From contig CAZYPH010000046.1 of the NCBI GenBank assembly GCA_964649095.1, positions 1-15,765 of the forward strand: a stretch of 15,765 nucleotides of DNA, in the 5' to 3' direction. Below are positions 7,001-14,082 of the stretch, piece by piece. The translations under genes were made by a program, and so were the position numbers. Source of the DNA: CAZYPH01 sp964649095. Its GTDB lineage: Bacteria; Bdellovibrionota; UBA1018; UBA923. A model generated the notes under the pieces. The model did no database searches. It was not told where the DNA came from and was given only the letters and a program-made list of their open reading frames with translations. Position 1 is the first letter of the stretch, and each line of letters starts with the position of its first letter.

Positions 7001-7825
7001 ATGCACACGTTACACACCAAAAACCCACAGCACCCATCGTTAAGATTCGTAGCACTCTGCGGCTTTATTTTGTCGCAAACTTTTTTGATGGAAGCGTTAG
7101 CACAAGCACCTCATTTAGAGCCCGCTCCGCCCCCACCTTCAGCAGGCAACGTCCGAGAGATTCATCCTCAGACAGCACCAGTTGTTTTACCACCTCAAGA
7201 TGACCCGGATGTTCGACGCGTACGATCAGCAATGGATCGAGATTGCGATCGATGTGCGTCATCGACACTACTAAGATCGCAGCTTGATCAACGCGCCGCC
7301 GAATTGGTGCGCGGCGCACGCACAGATGGCGGACTCCTCCGAGGACACGAACTGTCAAAACGACTACTAAACCCCGCACGGACCCACAGCGACCCTCAAC
7401 TAAGGGAATTTTTTCGTTTGATAGTTCGGCGCCAAAGCGATCATGGCGAAAGTGCGAGAACGCCCTACACTATCGATCAAGAAACGTATTTGGCTTATGC
7501 AAATGGTTTTGATGCCAATCGTATTCGTAGACAAGCCCCGCCACCAAGACCGGGCGTACAAACGAGACCTGCCCCACCAGCAGGCCCACGCTCTCCAAAT
7601 GGCAACAATGGGCCGATGCCACTGACCCCAATCGACCCTGTGCCCTATTACGGCAACCCCTTGGAACAGGTGATTTTAGGACGCAACGGGAATCAGCCGG
7701 GTGCACCGACGGCACCAGGCACACCATATGAACCCGACGCCACAAATCAGTCCGGTAGTACACCTACTTCACTTGATCGTAGGCGTCGTGGCCCTATGGA
7801 TTCGTCTACGAATGACGTTTATTAA
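7001..7825 (+). CDS. Proline-rich secreted protein, unknown function
   Basis: The function is not recognised. The 274-residue protein begins with a convincing Sec signal peptide: a basic N-region, hydrophobic FVALCGFILSQTFLM, and a cut after ALA-QA near residue 35. The mature part has three segments. First comes a Pro-rich linker (about 36-70). Next is a helical Arg-rich core (about 70-145) containing CDRC (a CxxC that could form a disulfide), LRSQLDQRAAELV and HSDPQLREFFRLIV. Last is a long Pro/Gly/Asn-rich tail (about 175-274), likely disordered or cell-wall/envelope-associated. AGGA (6992-6995) five bases before ATG 7001 supports the start. The core resembles that of the upstream gene in order and spacing. 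No lipobox is seen, so a soluble periplasmic or exported location is likely. Confidence 0.7.
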   Translation: MHTLHTKNPQHPSLRFVALCGFILSQTFLMEALAQAPHLEPAPPPPSAGNVREIHPQTAPVVLPPQDDPDVRRVRSAMDRDCDRCASSTLLRSQLDQRAAELVRGARTDGGLLRGHELSKRLLNPARTHSDPQLREFFRLIVRRQSDHGESARTPYTIDQETYLAYANGFDANRIRRQAPPPRPGVQTRPAPPAGPRSPNGNNGPMPLTPIDPVPYYGNPLEQVILGRNGNQPGAPTAPGTPYEPDATNQSGSTPTSLDRRRRGPMDSSTNDVY

Positions 7826-7867
7826 GTTTCTCTAAGAAGTCTGACGGCTAAATTTCTTTGGGGTTTG

Positions 7868-7894
7868 CCAGAGTCGACCATTTGTCGACTCTGG
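7868..7894 (+). terminator. Hairpin between convergent transcripts
   Basis: CCAGAGTCGAC (7868-7878) pairs perfectly with GTCGACTCTGG (7884-7894) over a 5-nt loop. On the plus strand it is followed by TTTAGGTTTTG, an imperfect T tract, so it probably terminates the secreted-protein operon. On the minus strand there is no T tract, so it would only be a weak stop for the rfb-vit operon arriving from the other side. Confidence 0.65.
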
Positions 7895-7939
7895 TTTAGG
7901 TTTTGACGGCCCGATACATGAAGCGCGTAAAGCTACGAC

Positions 7940-8639
7940 TTAAACAGCCCCGAAGACCCAACCAATTNNNNNNNNNNAAAGCAGTTAAAACCATGGCGAG
8001 AGTACTCCAAAAGGCCACACGAACAGCACCTACCAACACATTGGCACGGCCGATTTTGGCCGAGATTACACCTAGTCCTAGTAGAGATGCTAAGGACATA
8101 ATTGAAACTATATATACTAAAAAATCTCTATTGCTTAAATAGGCCAATAAAAGAGGGATAGCAGCACCCACCGAAAAAGTAAGAGCCGATACAACAGCCG
8201 CCTGAACGGGCCTCGCCAATGTTGCGTGGTTTAAGCCCAACTCATCGCGAGCATGACTGCCCAGAGCATCATGAGCCATCAATTGTTTAGCCACTTCTTG
8301 AGCCAATTGGGGCTCTAAACCACGAGTGATATAAATTTGTGCAAGCTCCTGCTGCTCAAAGACAGGATTTTCAGAGAGCTCACGCGCCTCACGCGCCAAG
8401 TCGGCCTTCTCGGCATCGGCTTGCGAACTTACCGAGATATACTCACCTGCGGCCATAGACATCGCACCAGCCACAAGCCCCGCCACCCCGCTAACAATAA
8501 TTTCATGGTGGCTGGACCCCGCCGTTGCTACCCCAACTATCAAACTAGCCGTTGAAACGATACCATCATTAGCACCCATTACAGCGGCCCTTAACCACCC
8601 GATACGATCAAAACTGTGGGACTCTGGTAGGTGGATCAT
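7940..8639 (-). CDS. VIT/CCC1-family Fe2+/Mn2+ transporter (interrupted by an assembly gap)
   Basis: VIT/CCC1 proteins are five-helix membrane transporters that export or store iron and manganese. The N-terminus carries the family signature RAAVMGANDGIVSTASLIVGV (helix 1). Helix 2 includes SMAAGEYISVSSQADAEKAD, and then comes a cytosolic Glu/Gln-rich metal-binding region (about 80-135). Helices 3-5 follow. There is no ferritin-like domain. The run of ten Ns (7968-7977) falls within the last helix. Reading straight through it gives an unrelated tail with a stop at 7896. Deleting the Ns gives LTALIGWVFGAV and then TAA at 7940-7942, a typical family ending and a normal total of 229 residues, so that end is used here. 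ATG 8639 lies 23 nt after the rfbH stop, so it is the last gene of the rfb operon. Confidence 0.9.
7968..7977. other. Assembly gap (10 N), probably of zero true length
   Basis: Ten unknown bases join two contigs inside the VIT transporter gene. On the minus strand the codons before the gap end with TT and the bases after it start with A. Removing the Ns gives TTA (Leu) and restores the frame into a family-typical C-terminus. The number ten is thus likely a scaffolder placeholder. Confidence 0.85.
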
Positions 8640-8662
8640 TTTTTTATTACTCGGTTATCTGT

Positions 8663-9997
8663 TTACTCGGCTGCGGCTTTGGCGGCGAGGGTGAGTTGTT
8701 CTAACATATAGTTAATTTTTTCTGTCGTAAGCTGGGGATGCACACCAATCCAGAACACTCTGCTCATGATTTCATCAGTATTTGAAAGCGCCCCCACAAC
8801 ACGATGACTACAATTCTTGTAGGCCGGCTGTTTTAGAAGATTGCCGCCAAATAAAAGACGGGTACCAACTCTTTTTTCTTCAAGAAACTGAGTCACCCGG
8901 TTTCGATCAATTCCAGGCAAACACCTCAGAGCAAAACCAAACCAACTAGGACGTGTGCCCTCAGTGGCTTTAATCGGACGGAACGCCTCTCTCAAATGAG
9001 GATGATTCATGACACCGTCATACAGAGTCTGCCAATTTAGGCGTCGCGCAGCAATAAAGGCATCCACTTTTTTTAACTGCGACACACCGAGAGCCGCCTG
9101 CATGTCAGTTATTTTTAGATTATAACCAATGTTCGAGTAGGTATACTTATGGTCATAGCCCTCTGGTAAATCACCCAATTGCCAACAGAATCGTTTGTTA
9201 CACGTATTGTCTTGCCCCGGCTTACACCAACAATCTCGCCCCCAGTCGCGAACACTTTCAGCTACCCGCCGCCAACGGCCATTTTCGGCAATCACGGCGC
9301 CCCCTTCACCCATTGTGATATGGTGGGCAGGATAAAAACTCAGCGTAGCGAATTGTCCAAAACTTCCTACCGGACCCACGCCTGAAATCTCAGCGCCCAA
9401 CGCATCACAACAGTCTTCGACTAAATACAAATTATTTTCATCACACCAACGACGAATGAGGTCAGCTCGAAATGGATTTCCTAGGGTATGTGCCAAAACA
9501 ACGGCACGAGTTTTTTTTGTGTAGGCCGCGGCTAAAAGATCTGGCGTTGTATTTAAAGTATCGCGGTCCACGTCCACAAAAACAGGAACTAAACCGTTTT
9601 GTAGAATAGGATTTAAAGTAGTAGGGAATCCAGCCGCTACTGTAATTACTTCGTCTCCAGCCACTAGCGGAGCAAGTCCTAAACTTGGTAAGCTTTTCGC
9701 TAACAAACTACTAATAGCTAACAAGTTAGCACTCGACCCACTATTCACTAATAATGCTGTCGTTTTACGGTTGAAGTATCTTGGCAACTGAGCTTCCAGC
9801 TCATCGGAATACCTACCTGCCGTCAACCACATATCCAAAGAAGCATCAACTAGCGTTTGCAAGTCATCACCATCGACTACTTTTGCGGTAGCAGGAATAT
9901 AGGTCTCACCGGCGACAAATGACTTCTTCTGATGACACTCGGTAAAATACTTTTGCACGCTATCAAAAACGCCCTGACGTAAATCATTCTCATTCAT
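8663..9997 (-). CDS. rfbH: CDP-4-keto-6-deoxy-D-glucose-3-dehydrase (RfbH/E1)
   Basis: RfbH/E1 is a PMP- and [2Fe-2S]-dependent enzyme of the DegT/DnrJ/EryC1 fold that removes the C-3 hydroxyl of CDP-4-keto-6-deoxyglucose, opening the route to CDP-3,6-dideoxyhexoses. The usual PLP lysine is replaced by His in SFYPAHHITMGEGG (H225), the hallmark of this dehydrase. The iron-sulfur ligands appear as C-X-C-X7-C-X4-C (C256, C258, C266, C271). PLP-fold motifs NSGSSANLLA and VEDCCDALGAE are present. ATG 9997 (MNENDLRQ) is preferred over an in-frame TTG at 10003. It overlaps the rfbG stop as ATGAATGA (8 nt), indicating translational coupling. The [2Fe-2S] reductase partner (E3, RfbI/AscD type) is not in the window. 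Confidence 0.95.
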   Translation of the reverse strand: MNENDLRQGVFDSVQKYFTECHQKKSFVAGETYIPATAKVVDGDDLQTLVDASLDMWLTAGRYSDELEAQLPRYFNRKTTALLVNSGSSANLLAISSLLAKSLPSLGLAPLVAGDEVITVAAGFPTTLNPILQNGLVPVFVDVDRDTLNTTPDLLAAAYTKKTRAVVLAHTLGNPFRADLIRRWCDENNLYLVEDCCDALGAEISGVGPVGSFGQFATLSFYPAHHITMGEGGAVIAENGRWRRVAESVRDWGRDCWCKPGQDNTCNKRFCWQLGDLPEGYDHKYTYSNIGYNLKITDMQAALGVSQLKKVDAFIAARRLNWQTLYDGVMNHPHLREAFRPIKATEGTRPSWFGFALRCLPGIDRNRVTQFLEEKRVGTRLLFGGNLLKQPAYKNCSHRVVGALSNTDEIMSRVFWIGVHPQLTTEKINYMLEQLTLAAKAAAE

Positions 9998-11186
9998 AAA
10001 CAAACTTCGCCTGTTTTAAATATTGATGGATTTGGTTATTTGAAATCGCAACCATGGAATCAATCACACTCGAATCTAATGATTGCTTCTTAAATTCAAA
10101 CGCTTTGTACCAATCGACAGTATATTTGATGGACTCTTCGAGCGACCAAACTGATTTCCAGCGAAGTTCTCTACGTGCTTTTGTTACATCAAGGCGCAAG
10201 AGGTTAGCCTCTGCAAATTTGATATCCTGAGTGACTTTAATCTGCGAGATGGACTCAGATAATGCCCCAACACCACACCAATACTCTCTAAATAAAGTTA
10301 CCAATTCCTGCACCGTTTTATGTAACAAGTCTGATGGACCAAAGTTCCACCCTGTCTCGAATCGTTCATCAGAAGCTCGACTAAGATATTTCCCTAAAGT
10401 TAAATAACCTGACACAGACTCAAGAACATGCTGCCACGGCCGAATGGAATCAGGATTACGTAGGATAACATCTTCTCCTGCCGCCAACGCCCTTACACAA
10501 TCTGGAATAATACGATCCTCAGAATAATCGCCGCCACCAAAAACGTTGCCCGCGCGACCAGTTGCTAGTGACACGCGTTTTGCTTCGATCGTCTGTATAG
10601 AAAAAAACGATTTTCGATAAGCATTAACTAAAAGCTCACAAGCGCCCTTGGTCATACTGTAAACATCACTGCCACCCATTGGGTCGGTTTCTTTATAGCC
10701 TTCTAAGGTATTGCGGTTTTCATAACACTTATCACTAGTAACAATGACCACCGAACAACGTCCCAACCACGGCCGTTGCCGAAGAGCTTCTAATAAATGC
10801 GCAGTACCAACAAAATTGGAATAAATGGTCTGCAATGGTTCGATATAAGATCGACGCACTAAAGGCTGGGCAGCTAAATGAAAAATAAAGTCTGGTGCAG
10901 CAGAATTCAGAAACTCAACGAGCGTAGTGCGATCTGCTAAATCGCCCAAAACCTCTCCGTGCAAGCGGCGCGACAACCCTAAAGCCGAATACACACCACA
11001 CTCAAAAACAGGAACTGCACCAGGAGACAACACACCCTCTGGCAGGGCATAACCATAAACCTCAGCTCCCATCTCCATTAGCCAGTGGGTTAACCAAGCG
11101 CCCTTAAAACCAGTATGACCGGTCACTAAAACGCGTTTACCACGGTAGCAGTTGGCAAATAGTTGCAAGCTTTCAAAGTGAGGCAT
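9990..11186 (-). CDS. rfbG: CDP-glucose 4,6-dehydratase
   Basis: RfbG converts CDP-D-glucose to CDP-4-keto-6-deoxy-D-glucose using tightly bound NAD+. It is an extended SDR with GHTGFKG at 23-29, the RfbG-type VTSDKCYEN (T150, D152, K153) and Y176-x3-K180 (YSMTK). The block GGGDYSEDRIIPDCVRA and RPWQHVLE are also family-typical. About 398 residues is somewhat longer than the usual 355-360. The extra part is largely the last ~30 residues, after YTVDWYKAF. ATG 11186 (MPHFES) is chosen, 8 nt after the rfbF stop; upstream TTG codons (for example 11192) are possible and lie nearer the GGAAGG at the end of rfbF. The frame extends to 11231 only by reading into rfbF. Confidence 0.93.
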   Translation of the reverse strand: MPHFESLQLFANCYRGKRVLVTGHTGFKGAWLTHWLMEMGAEVYGYALPEGVLSPGAVPVFECGVYSALGLSRRLHGEVLGDLADRTTLVEFLNSAAPDFIFHLAAQPLVRRSYIEPLQTIYSNFVGTAHLLEALRQRPWLGRCSVVIVTSDKCYENRNTLEGYKETDPMGGSDVYSMTKGACELLVNAYRKSFFSIQTIEAKRVSLATGRAGNVFGGGDYSEDRIIPDCVRALAAGEDVILRNPDSIRPWQHVLESVSGYLTLGKYLSRASDERFETGWNFGPSDLLHKTVQELVTLFREYWCGVGALSESISQIKVTQDIKFAEANLLRLDVTKARRELRWKSVWSLEESIKYTVDWYKAFEFKKQSLDSSVIDSMVAISNNQIHQYLKQAKFVYE

Positions 11187-11194
11187 CGTCAATT

Positions 11195-11968
11195 TTACCA
11201 AACCTTCCAAGGGGCTTGCCCCGATGACCAAAGATCTTCTAGATAGCGTTTATCGCGTAGTGTATCCATCGGGTGCCAGAAACCATCATGACGAAACGCG
11301 GCCAACTCTTTGTCTCTCGCTAAGTTTGCTAGCGGTTCACCTTCAAGAACTGTTTGATCATCACTGAGATAATCAAACACCCCTCTGTTAAAGATAAAAA
11401 AACCTCCGTTAATTAGGGAACCATCAAATAGTGGTTTCTCAATAAACGACTCAACCTGCCCATTCTTAGCGATCTTTAAATTACCAAATCGTCCAGGTTG
11501 AGGCACGGCGGTGACGGTCGCCATTTTTTTGTGTGCGTGATGGAATTTTACAAGCTCTCTAATATTAACATTCGAAACACCATCACCGTAGGTCAACATA
11601 AATGATTTTGATTTACCGACATAGGGAGCCACACGCAATAGACGGCCCCCAGTCATCGTTTGATTGCCCGTATCTACCAACGTAATTTTCCACGGCTCCG
11701 CTCTTTTAGAGTGTACCTGGAGATCGCCAGTAGCGAGATCGATGGTGACGTCGCTCGTATGTAGAAAATAGTTATTGAAGTACTCCTTAATAACGTAACC
11801 TTTATAGCCCAGGCACACTACAAATTCACGAACACCAAAATGGCTATAAATCTTCATGATATGCCAAAGAATTGGTTTACCGCCGATCTCTACCATCGGC
11901 TTCGGGCGTAATTCTGTTTCTTCACTTAAGCGCGTACCCAAGCCACCTGCCAAGATTACTAATTTCAT
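11195..11968 (-). CDS. rfbF: Glucose-1-phosphate cytidylyltransferase
   Basis: RfbF makes CDP-D-glucose from CTP and glucose-1-phosphate, the first committed step to CDP-3,6-dideoxyhexoses. The nucleotidyltransferase signature LAGGLGTRL is at 6-14, followed by RPKPMVEIGGKPILWHIM (K23 and nearby), then CLGYKGYVIKEYF, LTYGDGVSNVN (Mg2+-binding Asp) and GFWHPMDTLRDKRYLE near the end. At 257 residues it matches the family exactly. ATG 11968 directly abuts the stop of the methyltransferase gene (TAA ATG), with AAGAGG nine bases upstream inside that gene. This arrangement and its position before rfbG and rfbH make co-expression very likely. Confidence 0.96.
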   Translation of the reverse strand: MKLVILAGGLGTRLSEETELRPKPMVEIGGKPILWHIMKIYSHFGVREFVVCLGYKGYVIKEYFNNYFLHTSDVTIDLATGDLQVHSKRAEPWKITLVDTGNQTMTGGRLLRVAPYVGKSKSFMLTYGDGVSNVNIRELVKFHHAHKKMATVTAVPQPGRFGNLKIAKNGQVESFIEKPLFDGSLINGGFFIFNRGVFDYLSDDQTVLEGEPLANLARDKELAAFRHDGFWHPMDTLRDKRYLEDLWSSGQAPWKVW

Positions 11969-12949
11969 TTAGAGCAACCTCTTAATATGGTCTTCGTGTT
12001 TGGTGTTATGTAAAAAGAAAAAATTAGTCTCGATGGTCTCATCCGTCATGTGAGATAAGCGTGATAACCGACAGGTATTCCCAACCTGACGTCCAAAAAA
12101 ACATGAATAGCCCAGAGACTCAAACATCTGAATCATCTCATTAGGATGATAACCAAATTTAGCTGCCCATTTTCGCAACATTTCTGTAAATACAATCGGT
12201 TTATGGTTTTGTAATGTTTTGAGCCCCCCCTGAAACACAAACAATTCCGCACCCTCAACGTCACACTTCAAAAAATCGACGACAATATTTTCGGTCGAAA
12301 CAAAGTGATCAATTGTACTTACTGGGGCTTCTACAACTTTAACATCCGACCTGCCACTGACGTTTTCCATTGATGCATTTACAGAGCCTTGATCATAAAC
12401 GTAAAATTTTGCAGTGCCCGGCTCTTTTGAAAAACCCATGGGATAGCACACCACATTTTCATCAAACGTTCGATATCCACCTTTGAGCTCGGCGAAACTT
12501 GCGGCCGAACCAAAATTTAAAGCCATATTTTTTAATAAATAATCAAAAGTTTTTGGAACCGGTTCAAAAGCATAAATACGAGCACCAGGGAATCGTTTGT
12601 GTAACCCCATTGAGTACCAACCATAATTGGCACCAATATCTAATACGTTCGAACCATTCTGAACGAACTGCGTCATCAAAGACCATTCAGTATGTTCATA
12701 CGACCCAAAATTTAATGCGTCGATTGCGGCCACTCGCTCATCACCGCGGGCACACAACAATCGCACCCCTAAAGAGGTGGAAGATAAGATCACCTGCCCA
12801 TTGCGTATTTCGATAGACTCAATGTCAGAGTCCTTTAGAAATTCACTATAGTCGAATAACGTTACATGTTTTTTGTAAATTTCATTTATATATACAGATT
12901 TATCTATTTTATTTTCTTCGTAACTCTTGCGAAGTTCTTTCAAAGTCAT
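11969..12949 (-). CDS. FkbM-family SAM-dependent methyltransferase
   Basis: FkbM-type enzymes O-methylate sugars or polyketides; in surface-polysaccharide clusters they usually methylate a sugar hydroxyl. SAM motif I is NVLDIGANYGWYS (101-113), followed by YAFEPVPKT (126-134). The family block FLKCDVEGAELFVFQGG is at about 226-242, with D230 and E232 typical of the domain. An 80-residue N-terminal segment with charged helices precedes the domain. ATG 12949 (MTLKEL) is preferred; a TTG at 12955 would add two residues. The stop abuts rfbF, and the upstream SDR stop lies 11 nt away. The 5' part is strikingly AT-rich (about 26% G+C over 12841-12960), suggesting separate acquisition. The acceptor sugar is unknown. 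Confidence 0.9.
   Translation of the reverse strand: MTLKELRKSYEENKIDKSVYINEIYKKHVTLFDYSEFLKDSDIESIEIRNGQVILSSTSLGVRLLCARGDERVAAIDALNFGSYEHTEWSLMTQFVQNGSNVLDIGANYGWYSMGLHKRFPGARIYAFEPVPKTFDYLLKNMALNFGSAASFAELKGGYRTFDENVVCYPMGFSKEPGTAKFYVYDQGSVNASMENVSGRSDVKVVEAPVSTIDHFVSTENIVVDFLKCDVEGAELFVFQGGLKTLQNHKPIVFTEMLRKWAAKFGYHPNEMIQMFESLGYSCFFGRQVGNTCRLSRLSHMTDETIETNFFFLHNTKHEDHIKRLL
11978..11983 (-). promoter_or_regulatory. Shine-Dalgarno site of rfbF
   Basis: AAGAGG (minus strand) lies nine bases before the rfbF ATG and within the last codons of the methyltransferase gene. It is the clearest ribosome-binding site of the operon and supports ATG 11968. Confidence 0.65.
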
Positions 12950-12960
12950 ACACAACTCAT

Positions 12961-14055
12961 TTATTGATAACTATCGATTGTTCTTCGAAATCCGTCAGTT
13001 ATCGACATGCGCGGACTCCAACCCAATTGCTTAGCTTTTGTTATATCTGGACAATTTCGAGCAACAGCCGACGGCATATACCCTGAGGATGCCGGTTGCG
13101 TCTGCCGCACTACCTTGAGTTTCTTTGCCGGATACATTCCCACCAATAGTTCTGCTAACTCTCGTACACTAACCTCTTCAAAAGGATTTCCAATATTATA
13201 CGCCTCGCCTGGCGTTCCGCTCAGAAGCGTTATCAAAAAGCCCAAAACCGCATCACCAACATAACAATAGGCTCGCTTAGCCAAACCGTCACCACGTATT
13301 ACGATGTCTCTGTTTTCCAAAATATCTGCCACAAAATCGGCGAAGACACGACCATCGTCTAATAACATACCAGGACCATAAGTATGAAAGGGGCGCACTA
13401 TCACAGAAGGGACATTAAATTGTTTGTACCATGCGGCACAAAGTGTCTCACCCATTCGTTTGCTTTCAGCATAACACGATCGCACATTGGTAGGATCTAA
13501 AGCCCCGAACTGATCTTCTCTGGTAGGAATGCTATCAGACGGCATTACTCCATAAACCTCACTCGTACTAAAAAACAAAAACTTCTTGGTACTCTTACTC
13601 TGCGCTAACTTTAATAAATCAATCGTGCCAACAAGGTTAGGCAGAGCGGTCTCAACGGGATTTTTGCCAAAATACTTCGGACTCGCATGGCTTGCGGCAT
13701 GAATAATGAAGTCAATCGATGGTAGTGCCATTAGATCGCTAGCGTTCTGTAATCCGTTAGTTAAATCACACTCCACTACATTAACGGAGTCAACAATACC
13801 CTCCGCACCATACCTAGCACTAAGGTTGGTTTTAAATTTATTTGCACAACGAACTAAACAAAAAATATTTATTGCGTCCGATAGTGGTAAATTATTATTT
13901 ATCTGTAAAAGGACATCCAATAGCAACGAAGGCAAAAAACCATTGGCTCCTGTAAGGAGAATGGTGTTGCCAAACAGACTTTCTCTATCAACAAGGTGAT
14001 TATAAATCTCTTGAACATCTTGTCGACGTATGTGGTTTTTAATGGCCCATTTCAT
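12961..14055 (-). CDS. Extended SDR, UDP-glucuronate decarboxylase-like nucleotide-sugar epimerase/dehydratase
   Basis: This is an NAD-dependent short-chain dehydrogenase acting on a nucleotide sugar. A helical N-terminal extension (1-29) precedes the NAD-binding motif TGANGFL (35-41). The active site shows S163/T164 in FFSTSEVYG and Y195-x3-K199 in SCYAESK. HAASHASPKYF, VRPFHTYGPGM and VIRGDGLAKRAYCYVGDAV resemble UXS-type (UDP-glucuronate decarboxylase) and related SDRs. It is 364 residues long. Since rfbF, rfbG and rfbH follow in the same operon, it may reduce or epimerise CDP-4-keto-3,6-dideoxyglucose (as paratose, abequose or tyvelose enzymes do). However, its sequence looks more UXS-like than RfbJ/RfbS-like, so a separate sugar is equally possible. 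ATG 14055 is the first gene of the operon and has no visible ribosome-binding site. Confidence 0.85.
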   Translation of the reverse strand: MKWAIKNHIRRQDVQEIYNHLVDRESLFGNTILLTGANGFLPSLLLDVLLQINNNLPLSDAINIFCLVRCANKFKTNLSARYGAEGIVDSVNVVECDLTNGLQNASDLMALPSIDFIIHAASHASPKYFGKNPVETALPNLVGTIDLLKLAQSKSTKKFLFFSTSEVYGVMPSDSIPTREDQFGALDPTNVRSCYAESKRMGETLCAAWYKQFNVPSVIVRPFHTYGPGMLLDDGRVFADFVADILENRDIVIRGDGLAKRAYCYVGDAVLGFLITLLSGTPGEAYNIGNPFEEVSVRELAELLVGMYPAKKLKVVRQTQPASSGYMPSAVARNCPDITKAKQLGWSPRMSITDGFRRTIDSYQ

Positions 14056-14082
14056 TGACGAAAAATAACACCGCCATCTAGC

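Noticed and set aside
7470..7763. 97-codon minus frame within the Pro-rich secreted protein
   Set aside because: Shadow of a Pro/Gly-rich coding region, no supporting features.
7896..7967. Alternative 23-residue C-terminus for the VIT transporter read through the Ns
   Set aside because: It depends on ten placeholder bases being real; the zero-length reading gives a family-typical end.
12499..12816. 105-codon plus frame inside the FkbM gene
   Set aside because: Lies wholly opposite a conserved methyltransferase domain; no motif.
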